A program made the position numbers and the translations under genes. Below are positions 28,995 through 38,760 of a stretch of 64,000 bases of DNA, one piece after another. How positions within the stretch are numbered: the first letter of the stretch is position 1; the number at the start of each line of letters is the position of its first letter. Origin of the DNA: Roseburia sp. 831b (GTDB lineage: Bacteria > Bacillota > Clostridia > Lachnospirales > Lachnospiraceae); assembly GCF_001940165.2 (NCBI RefSeq), contig NZ_CP135162.1:795501-859500 (forward strand), read 5' to 3'. Below the pieces are notes generated by a model, which ran no database searches, had not been told where the DNA came from, and worked only from the letters and a program-made list of their open reading frames with translations.

Positions 28995-30332
28995 ATGAAA
29001 AATGTACGTGTAATAACAACAGACATTGCAAAAAAGACGTACTGGGAAGAAAAGACCGTGGCAAGTGAAGCATGCGACGAAGCGATGCAGGTCTTAAACG
29101 TTTTTCCGGAAGTCAAAGAACAGACGTTTCGCGGGTTTGGCGGAGCCTTTACGGAGGCAGCAGCCCATGTATATGCAGGGTTAAAGAAAGAGCAGAAAGA
29201 GGAAGTCATAAACGCTTACTTTGGAAAAGAGGGTCTTCGCTATCAGATGGGAAGAATTCATATGAACAGCTGTGATTTCGCACTTGGAAATTATACCTAT
29301 ATCGAAGAGGGGGATGTGGAGTTAAAGACATTCTCCATTGAACATGACAGAAAAGAGATTCTTCCATTTATTTTAGATGCCAAAAAGGCAGCGGGGGAAG
29401 AAATACCGCTTCTGGTAAGCCCTTGGTCACCACCAGCTTTTTGTAAGACAAACGGCGAGATGAATCATGGCGGTTCCCTAAAGAAGGAGTATTACGCATT
29501 CTGGGCTGATTACTTTGTAAGATTTATCAAGGAGTATCAAAAAGAAGGAATGCAGATTCGCTATCTTACTGTACAAAATGAGCCTGCAGCAGTCCAGACC
29601 TGGGATTCTTGCATTTACAGTGGAAAAGAAGAAGGCGAATTTGTAAGGGATTACCTTGGACCGAAGATGAAGGAAGCAGGCCTTGGCGATATTAAAATTT
29701 TTGTGTGGGATCACAATAAGGATTTGGTATATCAGAGAGCCAAAGAGACCATGTCTGTGCAGGGAGCGGGCGCGTATGTAGATGGTGTGGCAGTGCACTG
29801 GTACACCGGCGATCATTTTGATGGAATTTCACTTGTGAAAAAGCAGTATCCAAAGCTGGAGGTATTTTTCACAGAAGGATGTGTGGAATATTCTAGATTT
29901 TCCGACTCCAATGAAGTCGAAAAAGCAGAGATGTATGCACATGATATGATTGGCAATTTAAATGCAGGAATCAGCGGATCTTTGGACTGGAACCTTCTTT
30001 TAGACGAAAAAGGAGGCCCTAACCACGTAGGAAATTTCTGCGCGGCACCTTTACTGTGCGATGTGAAAAAGAGCGAAGTTTCCAAACAGTTATTCTACTA
30101 TTACATTGGACATTTTAGCCGCTACATCAGAAGCGGAGCGGTAAAAATTGGTACAACACGCTATACAGATGCCATTGACATGACGGCATTTGAAAATCCA
30201 GATAAGAGCATTGCGATTATGCTGTTAAATAAGACAAATCAGGCACAGCCGTATGTCTTAAAAGAGGCGGAAAAAGGGGTTACAGGGGAACTTGCACCAC
30301 ATTCCATCCAGACGATTCTTTTTGAAAAATAA
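28995..30332 (+). CDS. GH30 family beta-glycosidase, cytosolic
   Basis: This 445-residue glycoside hydrolase has the GH30 fold seen in beta-1,6-glucanases, glucosylceramidases and related enzymes. Conserved blocks are FRGFGGAFTEAAAH and SPWSPPAFCKTNGEMNHGG. The acid/base is Glu196 in TVQNEP and the nucleophile Glu294 in FFTEGC. A beta-sandwich C-terminal part completes the domain. There is no signal peptide, so it acts inside the cell, probably on imported branched or mixed-linkage oligoglucans. Together with the two phosphorylases it suggests handling of beta-1,3/1,6-glucan fragments. Confidence 0.85.
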   Translation: MKNVRVITTDIAKKTYWEEKTVASEACDEAMQVLNVFPEVKEQTFRGFGGAFTEAAAHVYAGLKKEQKEEVINAYFGKEGLRYQMGRIHMNSCDFALGNYTYIEEGDVELKTFSIEHDRKEILPFILDAKKAAGEEIPLLVSPWSPPAFCKTNGEMNHGGSLKKEYYAFWADYFVRFIKEYQKEGMQIRYLTVQNEPAAVQTWDSCIYSGKEEGEFVRDYLGPKMKEAGLGDIKIFVWDHNKDLVYQRAKETMSVQGAGAYVDGVAVHWYTGDHFDGISLVKKQYPKLEVFFTEGCVEYSRFSDSNEVEKAEMYAHDMIGNLNAGISGSLDWNLLLDEKGGPNHVGNFCAAPLLCDVKKSEVSKQLFYYYIGHFSRYIRSGAVKIGTTRYTDAIDMTAFENPDKSIAIMLLNKTNQAQPYVLKEAEKGVTGELAPHSIQTILFEK

Positions 30333-30437
30333 AAAAATGACACCTTTTTAAAATCTGGTACATTTTTTGCAAGATGGATACGTCTTATAATTCAATTATC
30401 AACAAAACAAGTTGTACAAAAAAAGGAGGAAGTTTAT

Positions 30438-31835
30438 ATGAACTGGAAAAAAGTAGTATCAGTATTAATGGTGGGGGCCATGTTGGCAGGATGTGCCGCA
30501 TGTGGATCTTCCGGTAGCGGAGAAAGCGCAGGAAATGGCAGCACAGAGACAGGATCAAAAGATTCCAAAGGAGACAACAAATTAGTTGTCTGGACACTTT
30601 CAAACGACCTGATTGATTTCGGAGAGAGATACAAAGAACAGACAGGCGTGGATGTAGAGACTGTAGTCATTGAGCCAGCAAACTATCCAACCAAGGTTCA
30701 GACAGCTTTGATTGCTGGAGAGACAGAGCCGGATATCATCGTAGGAGAGCCAAAGATGTTAGAGGACTTCTATGACGCTGGATTCTTTGAAGATTTGAAC
30801 CAGGCTCCATACAATGCACAGGATTACGCAGATCAGATTGTGGATTATGTATGGCAGGTAGGACAGGATTCCGAAGGAATTCAGAGAGCCATTTCTTACC
30901 AGATTACGCCAGCAGGTATCTACTACAGAAGAGATATCGCAAAAGAGGTATTTGGAACAGATGACCCGGATGAAGTTGGAAAACTGTTCAAGGATTATGG
31001 AACTATTTTACAGACAGCACAGACTTTAAAAGATGCAGGTTACAGAATCTTCTCCTCTGATGCTGAAATGAATGTATTCTCTGGTGACTCTGCATGGGTT
31101 GTAGATGATACCTTAAATGTTGATCAGTCCAGATATGATTACATGGATTTATGTGTCAGCTTATATCAGAATGATTTAACAGCTTATGCAAACCAGTGGT
31201 CTACACCATGGTACCAGGCAATGGCAGGTGAGGTCCCAATCTTAACAGCCGACATTCAGTCTTATGCAGATGATTCCGTTAACGTATGGGATGCAGATGA
31301 ATTCGCAAAAGCAACAGAAGGACTTGATACAACAGAAGTATTTGCATTTGGTCTTCCTTCCTGGGGAGTTCTTACCATGAGAGATAATGTAGGTGACACA
31401 TCAGGACTCTGGGGTGTTTGTGCAGGACCTTCTTATGGATTTGACGGTGGTACTTATATCGGAATTTCTTCTCTTTCAGAAAGAAAAGATACCGCTTGGG
31501 ATTTCGTAAAATTCTGTACCTTAAATGAAGACACAGCTGACTGGTGGATTGATTACTCACAGGGTGATACTGTTTCCTTAAAATCAGCATTAGAGAAACA
31601 TGCAGATGATGAGAACCCAATCTATGGTGGTGAGAAACTGTACTCCTTCTGGCAGGAACAGGCAAAAGGAATTGATTACTCAAAAGTAACAAGATACGAC
31701 CAGGCAATCGGTGATGCATGGGGAGAAGCAATCTCTGCAGTTAAAACTGGTGAAAAGACAAAAGACGAAGCAGTATCTGATTTCTACGATAAGATTGAAG
31801 CTACATATCCAGAAATTAACATTAACAGAGATTAA
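30438..31835 (+). CDS. Sugar ABC transporter substrate-binding lipoprotein
   Basis: This is a family 1 extracellular solute-binding protein of 465 residues, anchored outside the membrane. The signal peptide MNWKKVVSVLMVGAMLAGC gives a lipobox with Cys19, followed by a Ser/Gly-rich linker. The binding fold starts near LVVWTLSNDLIDF. It probably captures oligosaccharides for the permeases downstream. The ribosome site is AAAGGAGG upstream of ATG 30438. A TATAAT at 30386-30391 has no matching -35, so I do not call a promoter. The hairpin after it (31862-31880) may make it more abundant than the permeases. Confidence 0.88.
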   Translation: MNWKKVVSVLMVGAMLAGCAACGSSGSGESAGNGSTETGSKDSKGDNKLVVWTLSNDLIDFGERYKEQTGVDVETVVIEPANYPTKVQTALIAGETEPDIIVGEPKMLEDFYDAGFFEDLNQAPYNAQDYADQIVDYVWQVGQDSEGIQRAISYQITPAGIYYRRDIAKEVFGTDDPDEVGKLFKDYGTILQTAQTLKDAGYRIFSSDAEMNVFSGDSAWVVDDTLNVDQSRYDYMDLCVSLYQNDLTAYANQWSTPWYQAMAGEVPILTADIQSYADDSVNVWDADEFAKATEGLDTTEVFAFGLPSWGVLTMRDNVGDTSGLWGVCAGPSYGFDGGTYIGISSLSERKDTAWDFVKFCTLNEDTADWWIDYSQGDTVSLKSALEKHADDENPIYGGEKLYSFWQEQAKGIDYSKVTRYDQAIGDAWGEAISAVKTGEKTKDEAVSDFYDKIEATYPEININRD

Positions 31836-31861
31836 TGTTTCAGAACCAAACATGAGTGAGT

Positions 31862-31880
31862 AAGGGGCGAAAAGCCCCTT
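31862..31880 (+). other. Intercistronic hairpin between binding protein and permeases
   Basis: AAGGGGC and GCCCCTT form a 7-bp stem with a GAAAA loop, without a T-run. Such hairpins usually protect the upstream mRNA from 3' decay and raise the binding protein level relative to the permeases. Confidence 0.6.
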
Positions 31881-31941
31881 GCCCATTTCAAAATTCCAAA
31901 AAAAGCGTGGAGACAAACGCTTTAGAGAGGGGAAATAGTAT

Positions 31942-32871
31942 ATGACAAAGTCAGAGACGAAAGTTAAAAAGATGAGAGATTATAATAAAATGGGGTACCT
32001 GTTTGTATTGCCATTTGTAGTTGTGTTCCTGATTTTTAGCGTGTATCCCGTATTAAGAACCTTGTATTTAAGTTTTACCAATTATAGAGGATTTGGAGAG
32101 GCAACCTGGACGGGTTTTTCAAATTATATCAGAGTATTCCAGGATAAGTTTTTCTGGAAAGCGCTATGGAATACAGTAAGAATCTGGATTGTAAACATTG
32201 TATTACAGTTAGGATTAGCATTTTTACTTACCATTGTATTTAGTGATATTAAATATAAAATAAAAGGTTTGGGAATTTTCAGAGCAATTTATTTCTTACC
32301 AAACCTGATTGCAGCAACATCAGTTTCATTCATGTTTAAAACACTGTTAGACTGGAGATATGGAAGTTTTAACCAGATCATCAGTGCAGTGTATAAATTA
32401 TTTGGAGCAACTTACAATCCAGTAAACTGGCTTGGTACTTCAGCAACAGCAGGTACGACCATCGCAGTCATCAATGCATGGATGTGGTTTGGTAATTCCT
32501 TCATCATGTTGATGGCGGGCGTACAGGGAATCTCAAAAGATTACTTTGAGGCAGCTGCAATTGACGGAGCCGGCAGATGGACAGTATTTGGAAAAATCAC
32601 ATTACCATTGTTAAAACCAATCTTATTATATGTGGCAATCACATCCTTGATTGGTGGATTACAGATGTTCGATATGCCATTCTTAATGACAGATAAGGCA
32701 TCCGCATCTTATGAGTCTGTACAGACAGCGGTAATGTATCTCTATAAATTTGGATTTGAGACAGGCACCACACAGGTTGGATACGCATCCGCAATTGCTT
32801 ACATCCTGTTTGATATCATCCTGATTGTTTCGATTGTTCAGTTTAAGTTGTTTAACAAGAAGGAGGACTAA
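31942..32871 (+). CDS. Sugar ABC transporter permease, MalF type
   Basis: This inner-membrane permease of 309 residues has six transmembrane segments. The cytoplasmic EAA loop reads EAAAIDGAGRWTVFGKITLP, which contacts the ATPase. The first TM is YLFVLPFVVVFLIFSVYPVL. It forms a heterodimer with the next permease. No ATPase gene is present here; in such Firmicutes a shared MsmK-type ATPase elsewhere is usual. The ribosome site is AGAGGGG. Confidence 0.9.
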   Translation: MTKSETKVKKMRDYNKMGYLFVLPFVVVFLIFSVYPVLRTLYLSFTNYRGFGEATWTGFSNYIRVFQDKFFWKALWNTVRIWIVNIVLQLGLAFLLTIVFSDIKYKIKGLGIFRAIYFLPNLIAATSVSFMFKTLLDWRYGSFNQIISAVYKLFGATYNPVNWLGTSATAGTTIAVINAWMWFGNSFIMLMAGVQGISKDYFEAAAIDGAGRWTVFGKITLPLLKPILLYVAITSLIGGLQMFDMPFLMTDKASASYESVQTAVMYLYKFGFETGTTQVGYASAIAYILFDIILIVSIVQFKLFNKKED

Positions 32872-32873
32872 AA

Positions 32874-33707
32874 ATGAAAGCATTTGATAAAGTAAAAAAA
32901 GTGATTTTATATCTTTTGTTGATTTTATTAGGAGCAGCCTGCCTGTTACCATTCTTACTTACGATGGTAAATGCAACGAGAAGTGGAGTGGAGATTACAA
33001 AATCCTTTACCTTGATACCAAGCACACACCTGAAAGAAAATTTAGATATTGTATTCAGTTATTTCAATTTGTTTAAAGGTATGTGGAACAGTTTAATCGT
33101 TGCAGTTCCTGCAACAGCTTTGACAGCATATTTTTCAGCTTTGACAGCTTACGGACTTGCAATGTATAAGTTTAAAGGAAACAAAGTGTTGTTCTATACC
33201 ATTGTGATTTTCATGATGATTCCGGGACAGTTAGGATTAATCGGTTTTTACAATTTATGTACCAAATTACATCTTGTAAATTCCTATGTTCCATTAATTA
33301 TTCCAGCAATTGCAGCACCGGGAACCGTATTTTTCTTAAGACAGTATGTCCTTTCGGTTCTGCCACCATCTTTGATTGAGGCAGCAAGAATCGACGGCGC
33401 CGGAGAATTATATTCTTTCCATAGAATTGTTCTTCCAATCATGTCTCCAGGTATTGCAACCATGGCAATCATGGCTTTCATCGGAAGCTGGAACAACTAC
33501 CTGATGCCAATGATTATTTTAAATAAGAATGATAAATTCACATTGCCGGTTATGATGGCAACATTAAGAGCTTCTACGGATATTCAGGCAAATCAGGGAG
33601 CCATTTATCTGGCTGTTGCAATTTCAGTCATTCCAATTTTGTTAGTATTTTGTTTCTGTTCGAAATACATTATCAGCAGTATTTCAGCCGGAAGTGTAAA
33701 AGAATAA
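32874..33707 (+). CDS. Sugar ABC transporter permease, MalG type
   Basis: Second membrane permease, 277 residues, six predicted transmembrane segments. The EAA motif is EAARIDGAGELYSFHRIVLP. It starts two bases after the MalF-type gene, with AAGGAGG overlapping the previous stop, so the two are translated together. It ends before a weak terminator at 33732-33775. Confidence 0.9.
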   Translation: MKAFDKVKKVILYLLLILLGAACLLPFLLTMVNATRSGVEITKSFTLIPSTHLKENLDIVFSYFNLFKGMWNSLIVAVPATALTAYFSALTAYGLAMYKFKGNKVLFYTIVIFMMIPGQLGLIGFYNLCTKLHLVNSYVPLIIPAIAAPGTVFFLRQYVLSVLPPSLIEAARIDGAGELYSFHRIVLPIMSPGIATMAIMAFIGSWNNYLMPMIILNKNDKFTLPVMMATLRASTDIQANQGAIYLAVAISVIPILLVFCFCSKYIISSISAGSVKE

Positions 33708-33731
33708 GAAAATAAAATCGAAAAAAAGAAG

Positions 33732-33775
33732 CAAGACAGTGTCAGGATTTTCTGATGCTGCCTTGCCTTTTGTGA
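33732..33775 (+). terminator. Possible terminator of the ABC transporter operon
   Basis: CAAGACAGTGTCAG and CTGATGCTGCCTTG pair imperfectly, followed by TTTTGTG. It overlaps the next promoter's -35. Confidence 0.5.
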
Positions 33776-33798
33776 TTTCAGGAAAGTTATGGTATAAT
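33770..33798 (+). promoter_or_regulatory. Promoter for binding protein and two-component genes
   Basis: TTGTGA at 33770-33775, 17-base spacer, TATAAT at 33793-33798 with an extended TGG just before. It separates the second binding protein and kinase from the transporter operon. Confidence 0.75.
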
Positions 33799-33836
33799 AG
33801 ATAGGTAAAAAAAGGAAACTCTTGGGGGAGAGAAAG

Positions 33837-35450
33837 ATGAAGAAAAAGTGGTTGGCGCTCTTTTTAGTGGCGGTTCTTGGAACTTTGACACTGGAAACGG
33901 CAGCATGTGGTACAGAACAGACGGCAACGGGGGAAAAGGAAGAAGAACAGACAGCGTGGGAGCGCTATGCGAAAGATGATATTACATTAGACTGGTATGT
34001 CAATTACTCCTGGTTTGCAACGCCGTGGGGAAATAATCTGGTTTCGAAAACGATTACGGATGAGACCGGGGTAGATATCAATTTTATCACGCCAATTGGC
34101 AATGAGACAGAAAAATTAAATGCTTTGATTGCGTCGGATTCCCTGCCGGATATTATCACGTTAGGCTATTGGGAACCACAGGTATCGGAACTGATTTCAG
34201 GTGATATGGTTTATGCGCTCAATGAGCTTGCAGAGGAATATAACACAGATTTTTTCAAGGTCTGCGATGAGGATGCCGTGAACTGGTACACGCAAGAGGA
34301 CGGCAATCTATACTGTTATCCGAATACCTGCGTGACACCGTCAGACTTAAAGGAGAATGAAATCAGCTCAAACGAGACATTTCTGGTACGAAAGGACATT
34401 TACGAGGCAATCGGTTCCCCGGATATGACAACGATGGAGGGATTCGAGGCTGCGGTAAAGAAGGCGGTAGAACTTTACCCGGAAGTGGATGGAGAACCAC
34501 TAATTCCGATAGGAGCACAGGTATTTGACAATGAGGGATGTGTCTCGTTTGATAAATATCTGATGAATTTTCTGGCGGTTCCATGGGAAAAAGATGGTCA
34601 GTTTTATGACCGTTTTACAGACCCGGAATACATTTCGTGGCTGAAATTTTTCCGTCATTTAGGGGAGGAAGGATATCTTTCCAACGATATTTTTGTGGAT
34701 ACCAGGACGCAGATGGAAGAAAAATTGGCGTCCGGCAGATATTTTTGTATGCTTTATCAGTACACGGATATGTTGAGCCAGCAAAAAACATTGTTACAGG
34801 AACACCCGGAGCGTGTTTATATTGCGGTGGATGGACCGAAGAATTCAAAGGGGGACGATTATACCCTGCCATGCAACGGTGTAAGTGGCTGGACCGTTAC
34901 CATGATTTCAAAAAACTGCAAGAATCCAGAGCGTGCGCTGGCACTGATGGAGTATATGATGAGTGAACACGGACAGAAGATGATTTATCTGGGCGTGGAA
35001 GGGGAGACGTACGATATGGTTGACGGGAAACCGGTTCTAAAAGATGACGTCAAAAACCTTTTAAATACAGACAGGGAAAAGTATGACGAACTGTACGGTG
35101 CAGACGATGCTTATTGGATGTTACAGGATAATGTGATGCAATTACAGTGGAAACAGGAGTTAAGCCCTGAGATTGAGCAGTTAGAACAGTGGACAATCCC
35201 TTATGTGGTATATGACGGACAGTATGATGTGCAGTTTCCGGTTGATTCGGATGAGGCAAATGAAGATAACAAGATAACCAGGCTATGGAGTCAGACACTT
35301 CCGCAATTGCTGTTAGCACCAACGGAAGAAAGTTTTGACGAGATATGGCAGGAATTTTTAGATAAGAGAGCATCCTATGGATTTGCTGATGTTCAACGTA
35401 AAAAGATAGAGTTTATGAAGGAAGCAAAAGAAAAATTAGGAATTGAGTAA
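33837..35450 (+). CDS. Second solute-binding lipoprotein, partner of the two-component system
   Basis: This 537-residue extracellular solute-binding protein has a signal peptide MKKKWLALFLVAVLGTLTLE and a lipobox-like TAAC with Cys24. The body resembles LplA-type binding proteins (GWTVTMISKNCKNPERALALMEYM). It lies 2 bases upstream of a YesM-type sensor kinase and shares its promoter, with no permease following. I infer a role as ligand sensor feeding the kinase, like binding-protein-assisted three-component systems, although it may also serve the transporter upstream. The start ATG 33837 follows GGGGGAG; TTG 33822 is a less likely start. Confidence 0.82.
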   Translation: MKKKWLALFLVAVLGTLTLETAACGTEQTATGEKEEEQTAWERYAKDDITLDWYVNYSWFATPWGNNLVSKTITDETGVDINFITPIGNETEKLNALIASDSLPDIITLGYWEPQVSELISGDMVYALNELAEEYNTDFFKVCDEDAVNWYTQEDGNLYCYPNTCVTPSDLKENEISSNETFLVRKDIYEAIGSPDMTTMEGFEAAVKKAVELYPEVDGEPLIPIGAQVFDNEGCVSFDKYLMNFLAVPWEKDGQFYDRFTDPEYISWLKFFRHLGEEGYLSNDIFVDTRTQMEEKLASGRYFCMLYQYTDMLSQQKTLLQEHPERVYIAVDGPKNSKGDDYTLPCNGVSGWTVTMISKNCKNPERALALMEYMMSEHGQKMIYLGVEGETYDMVDGKPVLKDDVKNLLNTDREKYDELYGADDAYWMLQDNVMQLQWKQELSPEIEQLEQWTIPYVVYDGQYDVQFPVDSDEANEDNKITRLWSQTLPQLLLAPTEESFDEIWQEFLDKRASYGFADVQRKKIEFMKEAKEKLGIE

Positions 35451-35452
35451 AG

Positions 35453-37267
35453 ATGAAACTAAATCAGTTATTTCACCAGCTTAAGTTGAATGTAAAATTT
35501 ACAATATTAATCATTGTCATGTTGGTTATTCCAATCGGAGTTTTTGCAGGAATTTTATTTTACCTGATGGAACAGAACGTCGTGGATGAAAACTGTAACT
35601 ATATGCAGTATACGATGGAGAGAAGTCAGGATGACATTGCAACGAAGATAGATTCCATTAATATGCCGACGCAGTTTTTCTTAAGTGATGATGATTTAAA
35701 AGAGGCGCTGCTTGCAGCCGCATCCGGACAGGAACTTTCCACAGAGGAATGGCTTTCCCTGAAAAAAAATGACATTTCCTCTCTGGAGCGTCTGGTCAAC
35801 AACAACCCGCTTTTGTACAGTGTGCGTGTGTATGCAATCAATGATGATGTACAGGAGATGATGCCGATTTTATACAATCACACCCGTATGGAACGGCTTG
35901 CATGGGCGGATGATACGGAAAGCGGATGGAAATTTAATTATGTGGATGCAGTTTTTGATTCCTATACGATGAATCAGAATCAAAAACTGATTTCACTTGT
36001 CACACCGATTGTAGATTATGATTATGGTGTGATTGGAACAATAGAAGCTGCTATGACGATGCAGGATATGTTTCCGGGACTTTATGAAAACATTGAAAAT
36101 GAGTGGAGCTGCTTTGTGACCGATGAGGGCGAACTTTATTTTGGAGACAATGAGCAGGATGATTCCGTAGAATTATTACAGGAAATCTTAAAACAGAATC
36201 AAAAGACAGAGGAGACCCAGGTAGTGTACTCTAAAATTAAGGGGAGAAAGCTGGTGATTTCTAGTATGCCAGTGAAAGAGCTTTCCGGAACCTTGATTTC
36301 TGTAAAAGATATCACAGAAAATGTACATCGTGTTTATTTTATCCGAAACGTATTTGTCGTTGTAATGCTTTTTGTCATTGCACTTTTGGTGCTCTGGGTC
36401 AATCATATTGTAAAACGTCTGCTCCGACAGCTTTACGATATTTTAGCGTCTATCCGTGAAGTACAGAAAGGAAACTTAGACGTTGTGATTGAAAACTGTG
36501 GTCCGGATGAAATGGGTGAGTTAGGAACGCAGATTAATAAGATGCTGCGTCGGATTAAGCGTCTGATGGAGGATAATTTAAAACGTGAGATGCTGATGAA
36601 AAACTCGGAAATCCGGGCGTTACAGAATCAGATTAATGCGCATTTCATTTATAATGTATTAGAGTCCATCAAGATGATGGCGGAAATCGACGAGGAATAT
36701 GCAATTTCCGATGCGGTCACGTCCCTTGGAAAACTGCTTCGTTACAGTATGAAATGGGTATCCGGCAATGTGCTGGTTGAACAGGAATTGGAGTATATCA
36801 AAAATTATATGGCGCTGATTAACCTAAGGTTTGATTATGAAATTTATCTTTCCTTAAATATCCCGGACAGCATCTTAAAACAGGAGATTCCGAAGATGTC
36901 GTTACAGCCGATTGTGGAAAATGCAATTTATCACGGGATTGAGCAGATGGCGGAGGACACCAATATTTACATCAAAGGCTTTGTAGAAGAAAATGACTGT
37001 GTCATTGAGATTACTGATGCCGGAAAAGGAATGACAGAAGAAGAGGTTGAGCAGCTTAAAAAGAAGATAACCGGGGAGATGGAATCCGATGGTGGAAGTG
37101 GAAACGGGATTGGACTAAAGAACGTACAGGACCGTATCCAGATTGCATTCGGAGAAAAATATGGAATTGAGGTTGCCTCAAAGTTAGGATGTTATACGAA
37201 GATAAGGGTAAGAATTCCGTGGCATCCGGTATATGAAGAAACTGTGAAAGTGGGGGGAGCAGTGTGA
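35453..37267 (+). CDS. YesM-type sensor histidine kinase
   Basis: Membrane sensor kinase of 604 residues. A TM at about residues 15-40 and another at about 290-315 enclose an extracellular dCache-like sensor. Then come HAMP (residues about 315-370), the dimerisation/phosphoacceptor block with His397 in NAHFIYNVLES, and the HATPase domain with NAIYHGIEQ and GNGIGLKNVQDR. YesM-type kinases of Firmicutes mainly respond to carbohydrates. It overlaps the response-regulator gene by 4 bases. Confidence 0.94.
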   Translation: MKLNQLFHQLKLNVKFTILIIVMLVIPIGVFAGILFYLMEQNVVDENCNYMQYTMERSQDDIATKIDSINMPTQFFLSDDDLKEALLAAASGQELSTEEWLSLKKNDISSLERLVNNNPLLYSVRVYAINDDVQEMMPILYNHTRMERLAWADDTESGWKFNYVDAVFDSYTMNQNQKLISLVTPIVDYDYGVIGTIEAAMTMQDMFPGLYENIENEWSCFVTDEGELYFGDNEQDDSVELLQEILKQNQKTEETQVVYSKIKGRKLVISSMPVKELSGTLISVKDITENVHRVYFIRNVFVVVMLFVIALLVLWVNHIVKRLLRQLYDILASIREVQKGNLDVVIENCGPDEMGELGTQINKMLRRIKRLMEDNLKREMLMKNSEIRALQNQINAHFIYNVLESIKMMAEIDEEYAISDAVTSLGKLLRYSMKWVSGNVLVEQELEYIKNYMALINLRFDYEIYLSLNIPDSILKQEIPKMSLQPIVENAIYHGIEQMAEDTNIYIKGFVEENDCVIEITDAGKGMTEEEVEQLKKKITGEMESDGGSGNGIGLKNVQDRIQIAFGEKYGIEVASKLGCYTKIRVRIPWHPVYEETVKVGGAV

Positions 37268-38745
37268 AGAGCGTATTGATTGTAGAAGATGAAAAAATGA
37301 TTCGACAGGGAATTAAGACGATGGTTTTGCGCAGCGGTGTGCCGGTCGAAATGGTTTTGGAATGCAATAACGGGGAGACGGCGTTAGAAATTTTAAGGGA
37401 ACACAAAATAGACGTTATGTTTACGGATATCCGTATGCCAAAACTAGATGGAATCCAGCTGGTACAAAAAATGCAGGAGCTTGAACACATTCCGCTTACC
37501 GTTGCCATCAGTGGGTACGATGATTTTTCTTACGCAGTGGAAATGATGCGCCATGGAGTCAGAGAGTATCTGTTAAAGCCGATTGAGCGAACTAAGATAA
37601 CAGAGATTTTAACAAAATTAAACGAAGAACTTGAGGCGGGAGCACAGAAAGAAAACGCAAACCGTAAAATTGGAATCCAGCAGATTAAGCGTCTTGTTTT
37701 AGAGGATACGATTTCGGATGATGAAATGGCAGCGTTAAAGGTGCAGTATGAGAAATCGTTTTATCAGGAACCTTACCGTGCCTGTTACATGAATTCATTC
37801 GAACACAGATTAGGGGCAACACGCGAGATTGTCTATCTGCCAAATCTTCCATACGGGGATGTTTTTTTTGTGGAGGAAAAGGAGTTAGAGGATTTTTTAC
37901 AGGAAGAGCTTATGGAGGGAGCAGTTGCCATCAGCGATCCACACATGGGGATTGACCAGATCAGAACGGCCTATGAAGAAGCAAAGCAGGCGAGAAGAGA
38001 AGGATTTTATCAAGATATAAGAAAGTATTTCTGGTGTGAGAGAAAAGAGAAAAAAGAAGAAACAGTACCGGAACAGATGCGGCAGGAGGCAAAGAAACTA
38101 ACCGAAGAAAGTGCTGCACTTCAGCGTGTTCAGCTGCTTGGAACAGAGAAGACAGAGGAACTGGAAAAAGTGTGGAAACGTTTCTTTTTTGAAGTGAAAA
38201 AAGGAAGAATAACCGTTGAGGAATTTGCTGTCTGCATGCAGAACTTTTTTGCTGATGTGAAAAAGACGTATCGGAGTGTATTAGAGGAGGAAGATCAGAA
38301 CCTGGAACTGGAAAATATCTGGAGTTATCCAACGATTTCTTCCTATGAGGAGAATATGCTAGAGTGGCTGCTTGGAATGCAGGAAGGAATCAATAGCAGA
38401 TTCGATGCGAACAAGAATAAGGCAAAGATTCAGATGGCATTAGAATACATGGAACAGCATTACGCCGAGGATTTAAATATGGCGGTGGTATCAAATTACA
38501 TTTCCATGAATTATTCCCTGTTTTCCTATTCCTTTAAACAGTACACGGGAAGCAATTTTGTGAATTATCTAAAGGAAATCAGAATGAAAGAGGCGATGCG
38601 GCTTTTAAGGGAAACCGACGATAAAATCATTGACATCAGCCAAAAAGTAGGGTATGAAAATGAAAAACATTTTATGAAACTGTTTAAGGCAAGCTGTGGC
38701 GTATCGCCGAGCGAATACCGGAAAAACACAAGATGCGAGAAATAA
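37264..38745 (+). CDS. YesN-type response regulator with AraC DNA-binding domain
   Basis: This 493-residue cytosolic regulator has an N-terminal receiver domain (VLIVEDEKMIRQG, phosphoacceptor Asp55 in MFTDIRMP, KP in LLKPIE). A middle helical linker follows. The C-terminal AraC-type double helix-turn-helix runs from about residue 390 (NMAVVSNYISMNYSLFSYSFKQYTG and ISQKVGYENEKHFMKLFK). It likely activates the upstream phosphorylase/transporter genes. GTG start at 37264. The CooC-like gene starts 15 bases after its stop, so read-through is possible. Confidence 0.94.
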   Translation: MKSVLIVEDEKMIRQGIKTMVLRSGVPVEMVLECNNGETALEILREHKIDVMFTDIRMPKLDGIQLVQKMQELEHIPLTVAISGYDDFSYAVEMMRHGVREYLLKPIERTKITEILTKLNEELEAGAQKENANRKIGIQQIKRLVLEDTISDDEMAALKVQYEKSFYQEPYRACYMNSFEHRLGATREIVYLPNLPYGDVFFVEEKELEDFLQEELMEGAVAISDPHMGIDQIRTAYEEAKQARREGFYQDIRKYFWCERKEKKEETVPEQMRQEAKKLTEESAALQRVQLLGTEKTEELEKVWKRFFFEVKKGRITVEEFAVCMQNFFADVKKTYRSVLEEEDQNLELENIWSYPTISSYEENMLEWLLGMQEGINSRFDANKNKAKIQMALEYMEQHYAEDLNMAVVSNYISMNYSLFSYSFKQYTGSNFVNYLKEIRMKEAMRLLRETDDKIIDISQKVGYENEKHFMKLFKASCGVSPSEYRKNTRCEK

Positions 38746-38760
38746 AAGAGGAGCTATAAA

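Noticed and set aside
30386-30391. TATAAT as promoter of the sugar-binding lipoprotein
   Set aside because: The -10 is perfect but no -35 lies at 16-18 bases; a TTGCAA is only 13 bases away. Left open.
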